From: Phycisphaeraceae bacterium
GTDB lineage: Bacteria; Planctomycetota; Phycisphaerae; Phycisphaerales; UBA1924
Length of the DNA stretch: 64,000 bases
Assembly (NCBI GenBank): GCA_020639215.1
Contig: JACKHA010000008.1
Span: 36,893 to 100,892, forward strand
Reading direction: 5' to 3'
The first letter of the stretch is position 1; the number at the start of each line of letters is the position of its first letter. A model generated the notes under the pieces. The model was not told the origin of the DNA, made no database searches, and was given only the letters and a program-made list of their open reading frames with translations. Shown here piece by piece: positions 1 to 8,457 of the stretch. A program made the position numbers and the translations under genes.

Positions 1-39
1 CTCTACGACCACGTCCGCGAGTTCGCCCGCGAACGCTGA
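1..39 (+). CDS. C-terminal end of an unidentified gene
   Basis: The window opens inside an open frame that reads LYDHVREFARER and stops at TGA (37-39). Only 12 residues are visible, too few to name the family. The charged, helical character fits the last helix of a soluble protein. The following gene begins 180 bases later with its own ribosome binding site, so the two are probably separate transcripts. Confidence 0.5.
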   Translation, partial: LYDHVREFARER

Positions 40-218
40 TCCACCCCTCCGCATCACAAACCGAGCGCACGCAAGGTGATCCGAGCGGCGGAATTCCGCT
101 TGGCCAGCGAATTCCGCTTGCGTTTGCTGTGCGCACCCCTTATCATGGGAGTTGAGTCCAGGAGCGCACGCCTTCGTGTAGCGGCACGCTCATTCGAATC
201 CGTGGAGGAGAAAGACAG

Positions 219-827
219 ATGAAGACCATGATCCTTGCCGGGGCCACCGTCGCCCTGGCCACCGTTGCCCAGGCGGGCACCATCGCCACGCTGCCCCCCA
301 ACAACGGGTCCGGCGGCGTGTTCATGGAGATCACCCCGACCGGCCCCGGCCTGCTGCTCACCTCCTTCGCGGGGTACTTCAACGGCGCCGCCGGCTCCAC
401 CGGCAACGTCGAGATCTGGACGCGCCCCGGCAACTACGCTGGCTTCACCGCCTCCAACGCCGGCTGGACCCTGGCCGACACCGTGACCATCACCTCCGCC
501 GGCACCACCACGCTGTCCGGGCACACTTCCTTCAACTCCGCCATCGCGATCCCCGCCGGCGGCACCACCTCCGTCTACATCGCCGGCACCATCAGCGCGT
601 CGCAGCTCCGTTACCAGGGCACCGGCACCACGTCGACCTCGACGTTCTCCAACGCCGATCTGACCCTGTTCAGCAACATCGCCCGCACCGGCGCCATTCC
701 CTTCGGCGGCAGCCAGTTCACGCCCCGCGCCTTCGCCGGCGAGATCAACTACGACTTCATCCCCGCCCCGGCGTCCCTGGCCCTCATGGGTCTGGGCGGC
801 CTGGTCGCCGGTCGCCGTCGCCGCTAA
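219..827 (+). CDS. PEP-CTERM-like sorting-signal protein, secreted
   Basis: A 202-residue secreted protein of unknown function. It has an N-terminal signal peptide (about residues 1-20, cleavage probably after VAQA), a Thr/Ser/Gly-rich beta-type body, and a C-terminal tripartite sorting signal: Pro-Ala-Pro-Ala, a short hydrophobic Gly/Leu stretch and the Arg run GRRRR. This C-terminus is the Phycisphaerae variant of PEP-CTERM, which an exosortase would process at the cell surface; no exosortase is in the window. The start at 219 follows a strong purine-rich site (GGAGGAGAAAG). A good intrinsic terminator follows. The body has no recognised catalytic motif. Confidence 0.88.
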   Translation: MKTMILAGATVALATVAQAGTIATLPPNNGSGGVFMEITPTGPGLLLTSFAGYFNGAAGSTGNVEIWTRPGNYAGFTASNAGWTLADTVTITSAGTTTLSGHTSFNSAIAIPAGGTTSVYIAGTISASQLRYQGTGTTSTSTFSNADLTLFSNIARTGAIPFGGSQFTPRAFAGEINYDFIPAPASLALMGLGGLVAGRRRR

Positions 828-878
828 TCGCGACACGACCCGCCGGGCCATCGCCCGGCACGCATCTCGAGTCTCCGG

Positions 879-914
879 GCGGCACGGCTTCCAGCCGTGC
901 CGCTTCTTTTTTCC
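879..914 (+). terminator. Intrinsic terminator after the PEP-CTERM gene
   Basis: An 11-bp perfect stem (GCGGCACGGCT / AGCCGTGCCGC) with a 3-base loop is followed by TTCTTTTTT. It lies 50 bases after the PEP-CTERM stop and before the GH13 gene, so the two are likely separate transcription units. Confidence 0.85.
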
Positions 915-987
915 CGGCGCAATCCATCACCGACGCCGCGGCGCAGACAGCCCCGACGCCCGCCCGCCCCCGCGTACGCTCCGACCG

Positions 988-2772
988 ATGCGGCACGCAC
1001 CGGCGTTGACAACCCTGCTCGCCTTGGTCGCTCCCGCGCCCGCGCAGCCGACCGACGCCGCGCTACCCCCACCGCCCGAATGGGCCCAGGGTGCCGTCTG
1101 GTACCAGGTCTTCCCGGAGCGATTCGCGAACGGGAACCCGGCCAACGACCCGAGCACCCCCGGCGCGTTCACGCCCGCGTGGACCTCCGACTTCTACTCG
1201 ACCACGCCCCTCGAAACCGAGTCCGCCTGGGCCGGCGCGGCGGCATGGAACCGAGAACACCGCGTCCTGTCCGCACGCTCGCCCATCGCCCGCGTCATCC
1301 CGTTCCGGCGCTACGGCGGCGACCTCCAGGGCGTCGCCGCCCGCCTCGACCACCTGCAAGCCCTCGGCGTCACCGCCATCTACCTGTGCCCGGTGTTCCA
1401 GGCCCGCAGCGAGCACAAGTACGAGACCAGCGACCACCGCCACATCGACGAGTCGCTTGGAAACACAGGCCCCGCCCGCCCCGTCTGGTCCCCCGACCCG
1501 CTCGAAACCGCCGACCCCGCCACCTGGCGCTGGACCGAGGCCGACCGATTCCTCATCGACGTGCTCATCCCGGAGGTCCACGCTCGCGGCATGAGGATCG
1601 TCCTCGACGGCGTGTGGAACCACGTCGGGCGCGAGCACTGGGCCTTCCAGGACGTGATGCGGAACGGGCGATCCTCGCCATACGCCGACTGGTTCCGCGT
1701 CCGCTTCGATGCCGACGGGAAGGTGGTGTCGTGGACCGGCTGGGACCGGGCCAATGGCGACCTGCCCGAGTTCGCCCAGACGCGCGGGGGCGACCTGGTC
1801 GAGCCCGTCAAGGCCCACATCTTCGCCGTCACGCGGCGCTGGATGGACCCCAACGACGACGGCGACCCCAGCGACGGGATCGACGGCTGGCGACTCGACG
1901 TCGCGCCCGACATTGGCATCGCCTTCTGGCGCGACTGGCACGCGCTGGTCAAGTCGATCAACCCGGAGGCCGTGACCATCGGCGAGATCTGGGAGCCCGC
2001 CGACCGCTGGATCGACGCGGGCTGCTTCGACGCGCAGATGGGCTACCCGGTCGCGATGGCCCTGCTCGACTGGCTCCGAGCCAACCAGGACGGCCCGTGG
2101 CTCTCGCGCCGCCTCGAGCGCCTCATCGGCGACGCCGACGCCCACGACCGGGCCGCCATGTGCCTCATGTCCAGCCACGACACCGAGCGCTTCGCGTCGA
2201 TGCTCCAGAACCCGGGCCGCGAGTACGACGCGGCCCGAGGGGCCGTCCGCGGCACGGTTCTGGCCAGTGGCGGGGGCTACCACGCCGGCCGCGCCTCGCC
2301 GGAGGCCTACGACCGCGTCGTGCTCGCCTTCGCGATCCTCACCGCCCTGCCCGGCAGCCCGATGCTGTTCCAGGGCGACGAGTTCGGCATGGTCGGCGGC
2401 GACGACCCAGAGTGCCGCAAGCCGGTCCCGTGGCCCGACCTCGGGCCCTACGACTCGCCCGACGACGCGCCGATGCGCGAGATGGGCGAGCGCCTCGCGC
2501 CGTGGCTGCGCCTGCGAACCGACCCGGACCTGGCCCCGGTGCTTCGCTTCGGCGACCTGACGCTGCACGAACCGGGGTCGCCGCATGTCGTCGTGATCGA
2601 GCGCCGCCTGGACGAACGCCGGGTCGTGCTGGTGGCCAACCGGGGCGACGGGATGTTCGACGCCGCATCGACGCTGGGCGGGCTCGGGCTATCGGGCGTT
2701 GCGAGCGTCGATGGCGTCCGGGACGCGACCCTGCCGCCCCGATCGGCCCGCCTGTGGCTTGGCGGGCGATGA
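988..2772 (+). CDS. Secreted GH13 alpha-amylase family hydrolase
   Basis: A 594-residue glycoside hydrolase of family GH13, closest in look to cyclomaltodextrinase/neopullulanase-type enzymes. All four conserved regions are present: DGVWNH (about 207-212), GWRLDVA with nucleophile Asp304, GEIWEP with acid Glu333, and SSHDTE with His397-Asp398. The opening WYQVFPERFANGNP is typical of the family's (beta/alpha)8 barrel. A short signal peptide (cleavage near APAQ, residue 20) suggests export to periplasm or surface, where it would cut alpha-1,4 glucans. The C-terminus is a short beta-sandwich-like region. The exact substrate cannot be read from sequence. No sugar transporter or regulator lies next to it. 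Confidence 0.93.
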   Translation: MRHAPALTTLLALVAPAPAQPTDAALPPPPEWAQGAVWYQVFPERFANGNPANDPSTPGAFTPAWTSDFYSTTPLETESAWAGAAAWNREHRVLSARSPIARVIPFRRYGGDLQGVAARLDHLQALGVTAIYLCPVFQARSEHKYETSDHRHIDESLGNTGPARPVWSPDPLETADPATWRWTEADRFLIDVLIPEVHARGMRIVLDGVWNHVGREHWAFQDVMRNGRSSPYADWFRVRFDADGKVVSWTGWDRANGDLPEFAQTRGGDLVEPVKAHIFAVTRRWMDPNDDGDPSDGIDGWRLDVAPDIGIAFWRDWHALVKSINPEAVTIGEIWEPADRWIDAGCFDAQMGYPVAMALLDWLRANQDGPWLSRRLERLIGDADAHDRAAMCLMSSHDTERFASMLQNPGREYDAARGAVRGTVLASGGGYHAGRASPEAYDRVVLAFAILTALPGSPMLFQGDEFGMVGGDDPECRKPVPWPDLGPYDSPDDAPMREMGERLAPWLRLRTDPDLAPVLRFGDLTLHEPGSPHVVVIERRLDERRVVLVANRGDGMFDAASTLGGLGLSGVASVDGVRDATLPPRSARLWLGGR

Positions 2773-3062
2773 CCACGCCGCGGCACCTACGGGCAGGGCG
2801 GCCGGCGATCCGAACAGACCCCATGCCTCCGCCGCCGCGCACCCGTGTCCCGTGCCCGAAACCCGGTGTCCGGCCGCAGAACCTGCGCGTTTTGGTGCGG
2901 GAGCGTGATAGAATCCCCATGGCGCGACGCGGGATGGAGAGACGCGCGCCGCACACCATGGCAGTTGTCCGCGCGGGCGGCGGTCGTCCGCCCGCGCTCG
3001 AGTTCCGCACCATCGCCGGCGCGCCCAACGCGCGCGGCGGAGTTGAGACAGGGAGAAGAACC

Positions 3063-5175
3063 GTGAAGATGCGTGCAGGCATGGGCGTGGCGATCCTGGC
3101 GGCAATCGCCGGCCAGGCGATGGGACAGGCGACGATCGACGGACGCCTCTCGGGCGACGAGTCGTTCTACGGCCCGATCCTGTTCGTCCAGAACACCCCG
3201 ACCTCGTTCGGCGACAACAACCCGGCGAACGTCCCGCCCTCGGGCAACGCGCTGAGCGCGACCCAGGGCGTCGAGATCGCCATCCCGCTCTCGGCCATCG
3301 GCGGCAGCGGGTCGTTCCGACTCGCCGGCTGGATCACCTCCGGCGACCACACGTTCATGTCCAACCAGGTGATCGGCGGGCTGCCCAACCTGGGCAACCT
3401 CGGCGGAACGTCGACTTCACCGGCATCGCCGGGCAGCAGTGGATCAACATCAACGCCGCCGCCGTCGGCACCGCCCCCACGATCGACGGCACCCTCGACG
3501 CCGCCATCTACGGCGCGAACCAGGACGGCTGGGCCCAGAGCAACTTCACGGGCTTCGGCGACTCGATGAACCCCATCCCGACCGGCGGCGGCGGCTCGGA
3601 GATCAACGCCGTCTACGCCTGCACCAACGGCGGCGTGCTCTACCTCATGATCACCGGCAACGTCGAGGCCAACGGCAACGGCCTGGCCCTCTTCTTCGAT
3701 ACGAACGCCGGCACCGGCCAGGGCACGCTCTCGGCGGCCAACCCCTCCATCGACAACCCATCCGGCAACGGGCAGACCAACATCCTCAACGCGATGGCCA
3801 ACACGGTGTTCGACGCGGGCTTCACCGCCGACTACTTCGTCGACGTGGCCGGGCGTGACACGGGCGGGGCCATCTTCGCCGTCGGCGCGCGTTCGCCGAT
3901 CTGAACGGGCGCCACCGGGTTCTTCTCCGGCTCGGGCGGGTACGCCTCGGTCGGCGCGCGCTCACCGGCGGGACCGGCGGCCCGGCGATCGCCATGACCG
4001 TCGACAACTCCAACATCCTGGGCGTCACCGGCTCGGCCCCGGTCCAGATCCCCAGCCGCGACGACTCGGTCGGCTCCGAGATCGATGGGCTCTACGCCCG
4101 CATCGACACCGCCACCAACTCGCTCTACCTGCTCGTGACCGGCAACATGGAGATCAACTCCAACAAGCTCAACCTCTTCTTCGACGCCGACTCCTCCACC
4201 AGCAACGAGGGCCAGAACCCCCTCAGCGGCCAGAACGTCGACATCTCGTTCAACGGCCTGAACCGCATGGGCGGCGACGGGATCGACCCCGGCGTGACCT
4301 TCGAGGCCGGCTTCTTCGCCGACTTCTGGATCAACTACAACACGTTCTCCTCCAACCCCGTGCAGCACTACCTCGACTGCGCCCGCCTGCGCACCAACGG
4401 GCCGCTCAAGACCCTCAACGGCGGCAACCTGGACTACGGGTGCTACTCGGGCGGGTCGAAACTGGACCAGTTCCCGATCATGTTCGACGGGCCGACCATC
4501 AACGCCCAGGCGACCAACGGCTCGATCGCCAACATCTACTCGGAGTACGCCCCGCAGGCGTCGCTCGACGCGCTCCTGGCCGCCCAGGCCGTCAGCCCCG
4601 AGTTCCCCGAGCCCCAGAACTTCGTCAGCAGCACGCCCAAGATCGAGGGCACGTCCGACCAGAACAACATCGCCGGCGTCACCAACGCCAGCGCCACCGG
4701 GGCCGAGCTGGTCACGACCGGCGTGGAGATTCGCATCGACCTGGACGAGCTCGGCTGGGACGGCGTGAGCGACATCAAGGTCGCCGGCTGGATCTCCAGC
4801 AACGGGTTCGACTTCGTCTCCGATCAGGTGCTCGGCGGCCTGCCCGCCCAGGGCAACCTCGGCGAGGTCCGCCAGGTCAACTTCCAGAACATCGCCGGCG
4901 TGCAGTGCGTCGTCATCCCCGCCGGCGGCACCGCCTGCGAGCCCGACTTGACCACCGGCGCCCATCCCAGGGCGCCTGGCTACGGCGTGCCCAACGGCAT
5001 CCTCAACAACGACGACTTCTTCTACTACCTGGCCCAGTTCGCCGCCGGCAACGTCGCGGTGGCCGACCTGACCACCGGCGCGATCCCGGGCACCCCCGGC
5101 TACGGCGTGCCGAACGGGATCATCAACAACGACGACTTCTTCTACTACCTCGCGATCTTCGCCGCCGGCTGCTGA
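3063..5175 (+). pseudogene. GC-type dockerin surface protein, frame broken in several places
   Basis: One gene-length region encodes a secreted protein with signal peptide (MRAGMGVAILAAIAG..), two repeats of a TIDG..NLFFDA beta module and a C-terminal GC-type dockerin pair (DLTTG..GYGVPNG..NNDDFFYYLA, final AAGC). It starts at GTG 3063 after AGGGAGAAG. The coding signal moves from the first frame to another at about 3404-3407 (GGCGGAACG would read on with one added base), then shifts around 3885-3912 near a TGA at 3902, and again around 3958-3963. From about 3961 the frame is open to 5175. Homology continues across every break, so these are recent indels or sequencing errors rather than separate genes. 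Confidence 0.75.
3994..5175 (+). CDS. Intact 3' open frame of the dockerin protein
   Basis: This is the longest uninterrupted piece of the broken gene (393 residues from the first ATG). It holds one TVDNSN..NLFFDADSS beta module, a second related GWISSNGFDFVSDQVLGGLP segment and the two GC-type dockerin repeats that end in AAGC. Such dockerin pairs are a feature of Phycisphaerae secreted proteins and probably serve as cell-surface attachment signals. ATG 3994 has no good ribosome binding site and sits inside a beta module, so it is unlikely to be a true start. An automatic annotation may list this piece as a gene of its own. Confidence 0.6.
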   Translation: MTVDNSNILGVTGSAPVQIPSRDDSVGSEIDGLYARIDTATNSLYLLVTGNMEINSNKLNLFFDADSSTSNEGQNPLSGQNVDISFNGLNRMGGDGIDPGVTFEAGFFADFWINYNTFSSNPVQHYLDCARLRTNGPLKTLNGGNLDYGCYSGGSKLDQFPIMFDGPTINAQATNGSIANIYSEYAPQASLDALLAAQAVSPEFPEPQNFVSSTPKIEGTSDQNNIAGVTNASATGAELVTTGVEIRIDLDELGWDGVSDIKVAGWISSNGFDFVSDQVLGGLPAQGNLGEVRQVNFQNIAGVQCVVIPAGGTACEPDLTTGAHPRAPGYGVPNGILNNDDFFYYLAQFAAGNVAVADLTTGAIPGTPGYGVPNGIINNDDFFYYLAIFAAGC

Positions 5176-5453
5176 GCCGGAGCCCGACGCGTCGGCGTCG
5201 CGGTTGTCCGACATCGACGAATCCCCACGGGGGCGGGCCGCAGGGTCCGCTCCCTTTTTCGTTCCCGGACGCGTTGTCGGACTGGCGTGTCAGGGATCGT
5301 CTCCGGCGCGCGGTTGAGGGGTTGAAGGGACGCATTGAGGCGTCCCGATCGATCGGCCGCGTGTCGGCGCCTGAGTGGCGCGACCCGACGCCGGCCCCGC
5401 ACACACCCCGGACCACAGGGGATCCCCGCGCCATCGCGGGGAAGGAGGTCGCC

Positions 5454-6110
5454 ATGTTCTCGTCCGCCAAGTCCAACCGAACCAACCGCCTGGCCCGCGT
5501 GGTCGTGGCCTGTGCCGGGGCGTGCGCCCTGACGGCGACCGCGTCGGCCCAGTACGGTCGCCCGGACTACCGCACGGGGTCGCGCGACCGGTCGTACGAG
5601 CCCGTGCGCCATGTGGAGCCGGTCCGCGGCGGGGGCATCGGGTACGGGCGCGAGCCCGAGCGTGAGGTGGTCCGCGAGGTCGTGATCGCGAAAGTGTGGA
5701 TCGACGGGTGCTGCTTCGAGATTACCGAGTGCCAGGGGATCCGTGCGGGGCTGATCGAGGCGCTCGAGCGCCGGGGGTACAGGGTCTGGTGCGAGGGTTA
5801 CACGGTGGTGGTCGACACGTCGTGCCACCAGCCGCGGATCCGGTTCGAGTCGTGCGAGTACGACCTGATCCAGCGGGAGCGGTGCGAGGAGCTGCGCCTG
5901 TGGGCCCGCGCGATCGAGCGGCATCCCGTCGTGGTCCACCCCGCGCCCAGGCCCGTCGAGCCGGTGTTTCGGTCGTACCGGTACGACAACTCGTGCGGTC
6001 GTCCGTCGTACCGCGAGTACTACCGCGGGCGGAGCGAGGGCTTCGGGATCCGGATCGGGTTCGGGGACGATCGCTTCGAGGCCCGCGGCGGCGGGTACTG
6101 GCGCGACTAA
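5454..6110 (+). CDS. Small secreted protein of unknown function
   Basis: A 218-residue protein that I cannot assign to a family. ATG 5454 is preceded by an excellent site, GAAGGAGG. The N-terminus has a basic patch (KSNRTNRLAR), a hydrophobic core and a likely cleavage at TASAQ, so it is exported. The mature part is Arg/Glu/Tyr-rich, with a central region carrying several Cys (CCFEITEC, RVWCEGY, DTSCHQ, ESCEYD) and a C-terminal Tyr/Arg-rich tail. The even Cys number suggests disulfides outside the cytoplasm. A strong hairpin follows the stop. It lies between the dockerin gene and the convergent terminase gene. Confidence 0.8.
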   Translation: MFSSAKSNRTNRLARVVVACAGACALTATASAQYGRPDYRTGSRDRSYEPVRHVEPVRGGGIGYGREPEREVVREVVIAKVWIDGCCFEITECQGIRAGLIEALERRGYRVWCEGYTVVVDTSCHQPRIRFESCEYDLIQRERCEELRLWARAIERHPVVVHPAPRPVEPVFRSYRYDNSCGRPSYREYYRGRSEGFGIRIGFGDDRFEARGGGYWRD

Positions 6111-6173
6111 CCCGGAGCAGGCCGGTGGGCGCGAGCCCGTCGGGTGAACCGGGACATCCCCAAGACGCGAGGC

Positions 6174-6210
6174 GCGGGCGGGGCTGCGAGGCCCCGCCCG
6201 CGTTGTTGTT
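6174..6210 (+). terminator. GC-rich terminator hairpin
   Basis: An 11-bp perfect stem (GCGGGCGGGGC / GCCCCGCCCGC) at 6174-6201 is followed by GTTGTTGTT, a T-rich but imperfect tail. It follows the small secreted protein gene and is the likely end of its transcript. Confidence 0.6.
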
Positions 6211-6270
6211 GGAGCGGGCGGGGCCACGAGGCGTGCCGCGGGCTGCCATTGGGCGCTCGGGCGATGCCCG

Positions 6271-6340
6271 ATTGAGCCGATCGCGCGAGCGACCGAGTCT
6301 TCGTGCGTTCGTCGTCGATCGCTCGCGCGATCGGCTCAAT
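6271..6340. repeat. Large perfect palindrome with 22-bp arms
   Basis: The arms 6271-6292 (ATTGAGCCGATCGCGCGAGC..) and 6319-6340 are exact inverted copies separated by 26 bases. It sits between the convergent 3' ends of the small secreted protein gene and the terminase gene. It has no T tract, so it is not a typical terminator; a mobile palindromic repeat or a binding site is as likely. Confidence 0.8.
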
Positions 6341-6369
6341 CGGCACGCCCTTTCGGGAGTGGGAGCGGG

Positions 6370-8010
6370 TCAGCGGTACCCGGAGTTGGTCGACGTGAAC
6401 GGCTTGTCGAGCGCGGTGACGAGGTATCGGAGTGCATCGACGGCATGGTCGTGCCCGTCCTTGACGGGGACCATGCTCTCGGGGTTGTCCTCGGGGTAGT
6501 GGTAGCGTTCGAGCGATTCGATCAGCGTGGTGCAGCGGGCGTGGATGCGCAGGCGGGGCGGGCCGCTGGCGGGCTTGAGGCGGGCGCGGAGGGCCATGAG
6601 CCCCTCGCCGAGGGGGAAGGGGCGTGCCTGGACGCGCAGGCCGGCCTTCTTCATGGTCTCGATGTTGGAGACGCCGGTCTGCTCGTGGCGCTGGTGCCCG
6701 GCGGGGTCGGCGGCGATCCAGGTCGGGACCGGGATCGAGCGGCGCTGGGGCGAGTCGGTGAGTTCGCGGATGTGGTCGTCGAGCAGCACCTCGGCGCGGG
6801 CGTGCTCGTCGGCGATCCAGAGGTTGTCGTCCGCGTCGAGGGCGGCCCAGAGGATGACGGTCGGGGCGCGGAAGCCGAAGTCGATGCCGGCGTACCACGT
6901 CGGCGACGCGGCGTCCTGGTGCTCGCTCGGGACGGCGTGGCAGACGTGGATGGCGGGGTCGAACTCGGGCAGGACGGCGTGCCCCCGGCTGGGGCGTCGG
7001 CACAGCATCTCGCTCTCCCAGGCGGCCTGGGAGACGCGGGACTTCATGGTGATGGCGTCGGCGATAGGGATGTGCCCGGCGTCGGGCTCGCTTCTCTGCT
7101 TCGCGCGGCCATCGCACTCGGGCAGGAGCGGGCAGTCGGCGTCGGGGGCGCGGCAGGTGTACTCGGGGCCGCAGCGTTCGAGCACGTCGACGAGGCCCCA
7201 CTTGAAGAGGCGGCGATGGCCCGACGTGCAGTCCTTGACGAGTTGGAACATCAGGCCGTGCGGGCGGTGCATGGTGGAGAGGCACTCGACCGCGCCGCGG
7301 ACGTGGACCGGGCCGCACTGTTTGGAGCGTGTGGTGAACTGGGCGGCCTCCCAGATGGAGGGGTCGAAGAGGTCGACCTCGTCGCAGCGGAGTTTCTGGA
7401 CGCGCGTGCCGCGGACGGAGGCCTGGCTTGCGGCGAGGATCTCGGCGTTCGAGGCGTTGGTGAGGGCGATGCGGCGCTCGGTGATGCGTCCGTCGAGCAG
7501 GGCGGCCAGTTCGGGCTGCTCGAAGAAGCGGCGGAGGTGGGCGAACATGCGCTTGGCCTGTTCGAGCGAGCCGGCAAGGATGCGGATGTCGATGCCGGGC
7601 TTATAGACCAGGTCGAGGACGGTGGCGACGGCGCCGAGGAAGGTCTTGCCCCCGCCTCGGTTGGCCCAGAGGACGAGGTCGGGGGGAGAAGCGACGGAGG
7701 GACGGAGCGACGGAGCGACGGAGGGGGTGGGGATGTGGCCGTTGTTGGAAACGGATGTGGAGGCGGGCTCGGCATCAGCGCGGCGATCGTGAGATCGCGG
7801 TGTGATGGGCCGTTGCAGCGACGGATTCGCCGCGATCTCACGATCGCGGCTCTGATCGGGGATATCGCCTTCGAAGTAGGTGTGTTTGATGTAGTCGAAG
7901 GGGGCGTTGTGCCCGTTGATGAGGGGCGTGCGGCAGATGCGGACGTTGAGGTGGTCGGCGATCCATTGGTGGAGCGCGTGCGGCGTCGTGGGGCGATTGG
8001 GGTCGTCCAT
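6370..8010 (-). CDS. Phage-type terminase large subunit
   Basis: A 546-residue terminase large subunit (DNA-packaging motor). The ATPase has Walker A ANRGGGKT (116-123) and Walker B LRCDEVDLF (207-215). The RNase H-like nuclease starts at YAGIDFGF, has a middle Asp in WIAADPAGH and ends with DGHDHAVDALRYL, so the expected acidic residues are present and the protein looks intact. Two stretches just before Walker A (residues about 52-78 and 92-110) are encoded by palindromic or tandem repeats and are extra to the family. No portal, capsid, protease or tail gene is nearby; instead it follows a small gene and an ABC-GNAT gene on the same strand. A reduced prophage, a gene-transfer-agent relic or a domesticated enzyme are all possible. 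Confidence 0.88.
   Translation of the reverse strand: MDDPNRPTTPHALHQWIADHLNVRICRTPLINGHNAPFDYIKHTYFEGDIPDQSRDREIAANPSLQRPITPRSHDRRADAEPASTSVSNNGHIPTPSVAPSLRPSVASPPDLVLWANRGGGKTFLGAVATVLDLVYKPGIDIRILAGSLEQAKRMFAHLRRFFEQPELAALLDGRITERRIALTNASNAEILAASQASVRGTRVQKLRCDEVDLFDPSIWEAAQFTTRSKQCGPVHVRGAVECLSTMHRPHGLMFQLVKDCTSGHRRLFKWGLVDVLERCGPEYTCRAPDADCPLLPECDGRAKQRSEPDAGHIPIADAITMKSRVSQAAWESEMLCRRPSRGHAVLPEFDPAIHVCHAVPSEHQDAASPTWYAGIDFGFRAPTVILWAALDADDNLWIADEHARAEVLLDDHIRELTDSPQRRSIPVPTWIAADPAGHQRHEQTGVSNIETMKKAGLRVQARPFPLGEGLMALRARLKPASGPPRLRIHARCTTLIESLERYHYPEDNPESMVPVKDGHDHAVDALRYLVTALDKPFTSTNSGYR
7687..7722. repeat. Tandem GACGGAG repeat inside the terminase gene
   Basis: Five imperfect direct copies of a GACGGAG-type heptamer lie within the terminase coding sequence and keep its frame. 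They encode the Ser/Pro stretch just before the Walker A segment. The same unit recurs in carB and between genes elsewhere in the window. Confidence 0.75.
7783..7847. repeat. In-frame palindrome inside the terminase gene
   Basis: Perfect 18-bp arms at 7783-7800 (GCGATCGTGAGATCGCGG) and 7830-7847 are separated by 29 bases. The whole element is translated as part of the terminase without shifting its frame. Confidence 0.85.
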
Positions 8011-8022
8011 GAGGGGGTTCCG

Positions 8023-8098
8023 GGGTGACGGATTGACGGATTGACGGATTGACGAAGAGATGAAGAGACGAAGGGAGAGGGAGAGAGAGAGAGAGGGC
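8023..8098. repeat. Tandem repeats upstream of the terminase
   Basis: Four copies of GTGACGGA/TTGACGGA-type octamers are followed by GACGAAGAGATGAAGAGA and a (GA)n run. They fill the leader between the terminase start and the small upstream gene. They belong to the same repeat family found in carB and at 9969-10012. Confidence 0.7.
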
Positions 8099-8115
8099 TG
8101 AGGCGTTGGGGGCGT

Positions 8116-8242
8116 GATGGACGCCGGTCCTGAGGCTCTGCGAAGGGCCGGGTCGAGCGAACGGAGGGCGTTGGCAACGGGTTGATCGACCCGGACCTTC
8201 GGCGCCCATCCCGGAGAAGGGCCTTCTCAGGTCCGGCGTCCG
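8116..8242. repeat. Dispersed palindromic repeat, copy 1 of 3
   Basis: It begins GATGGACGCCGGTCCTGAGG and ends with the inverse, CAGGTCCGGCGTCC. Inner arms GGGCCGGGTCGAG and CGACCCGGACCTTCG also pair, so the element can fold into one long hairpin. Related copies lie at about 10088-10205 and 13048-13162. It overlaps the last few codons of the small gene 8227-8457. Confidence 0.85.
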
Positions 8243-8457
8243 TTGCGCCGGTCGGGTGTGGTGGCTTCGATGTCCAGGGCGCGGAGGAGCGCGGTCTCGC
8301 GCGAGCGGTGCAGGCGTCGCAGCGAGGCGAGCACGGCCCGGCGCTGGGCGACGGTGAGAAAGAAGGTAAGGGCGTGCGGGAGGGTGGCGCGATGGACGGG
8401 CTCAGGCGGCGCGGGCAAGGCGGGAATCGGCGGAGTTGTCGGGTCTAGTCCGGGCAT
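8227..8457 (-). CDS. Small protein between terminase and ABC-GNAT genes
   Basis: A protein of 76 residues when started at ATG 8457 (MPGLDPTTPP..), which I cannot assign. The middle is a clear amphipathic helical segment, FFLTVAQRRAVLASLRRLHR, preceded by a Pro-rich N-terminus. It overlaps the end of the ABC-GNAT gene by about 56 bases on the same strand and precedes the terminase, so it is probably co-transcribed with both. Position next to TerL makes a small-terminase or adaptor role conceivable, but no HTH typical of TerS is visible. The 3' end runs into a dispersed repeat, so the natural stop may have been altered. Confidence 0.6.
   Translation of the reverse strand: MPGLDPTTPPIPALPAPPEPVHRATLPHALTFFLTVAQRRAVLASLRRLHRSRETALLRALDIEATTPDRRNGRRT

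Noticed and set aside
1063..2586. Long open frame on the minus strand opposite the GH13 gene
   Set aside because: It is the mirror of a GC-rich coding gene; its composition is Ala/Val/Arg-rich with no domain, and the GH13 motifs on the plus strand are complete.
3832..5214. Minus-strand open frame of 460 codons under the dockerin gene
   Set aside because: Low-complexity Gly/Val/Asp sequence antisense to recognisable dockerin coding; a GC shadow.
6445..8028. Plus-strand open frame of 527 codons opposite the terminase
   Set aside because: Gly/Val/Asp-rich with no conserved motif; the terminase on the other strand has clear Walker and nuclease motifs.
7687..8098. Possible CRISPR array from short direct repeats
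   Set aside because: Units are heptamers or octamers without unique spacers of constant length, and no cas gene is near.
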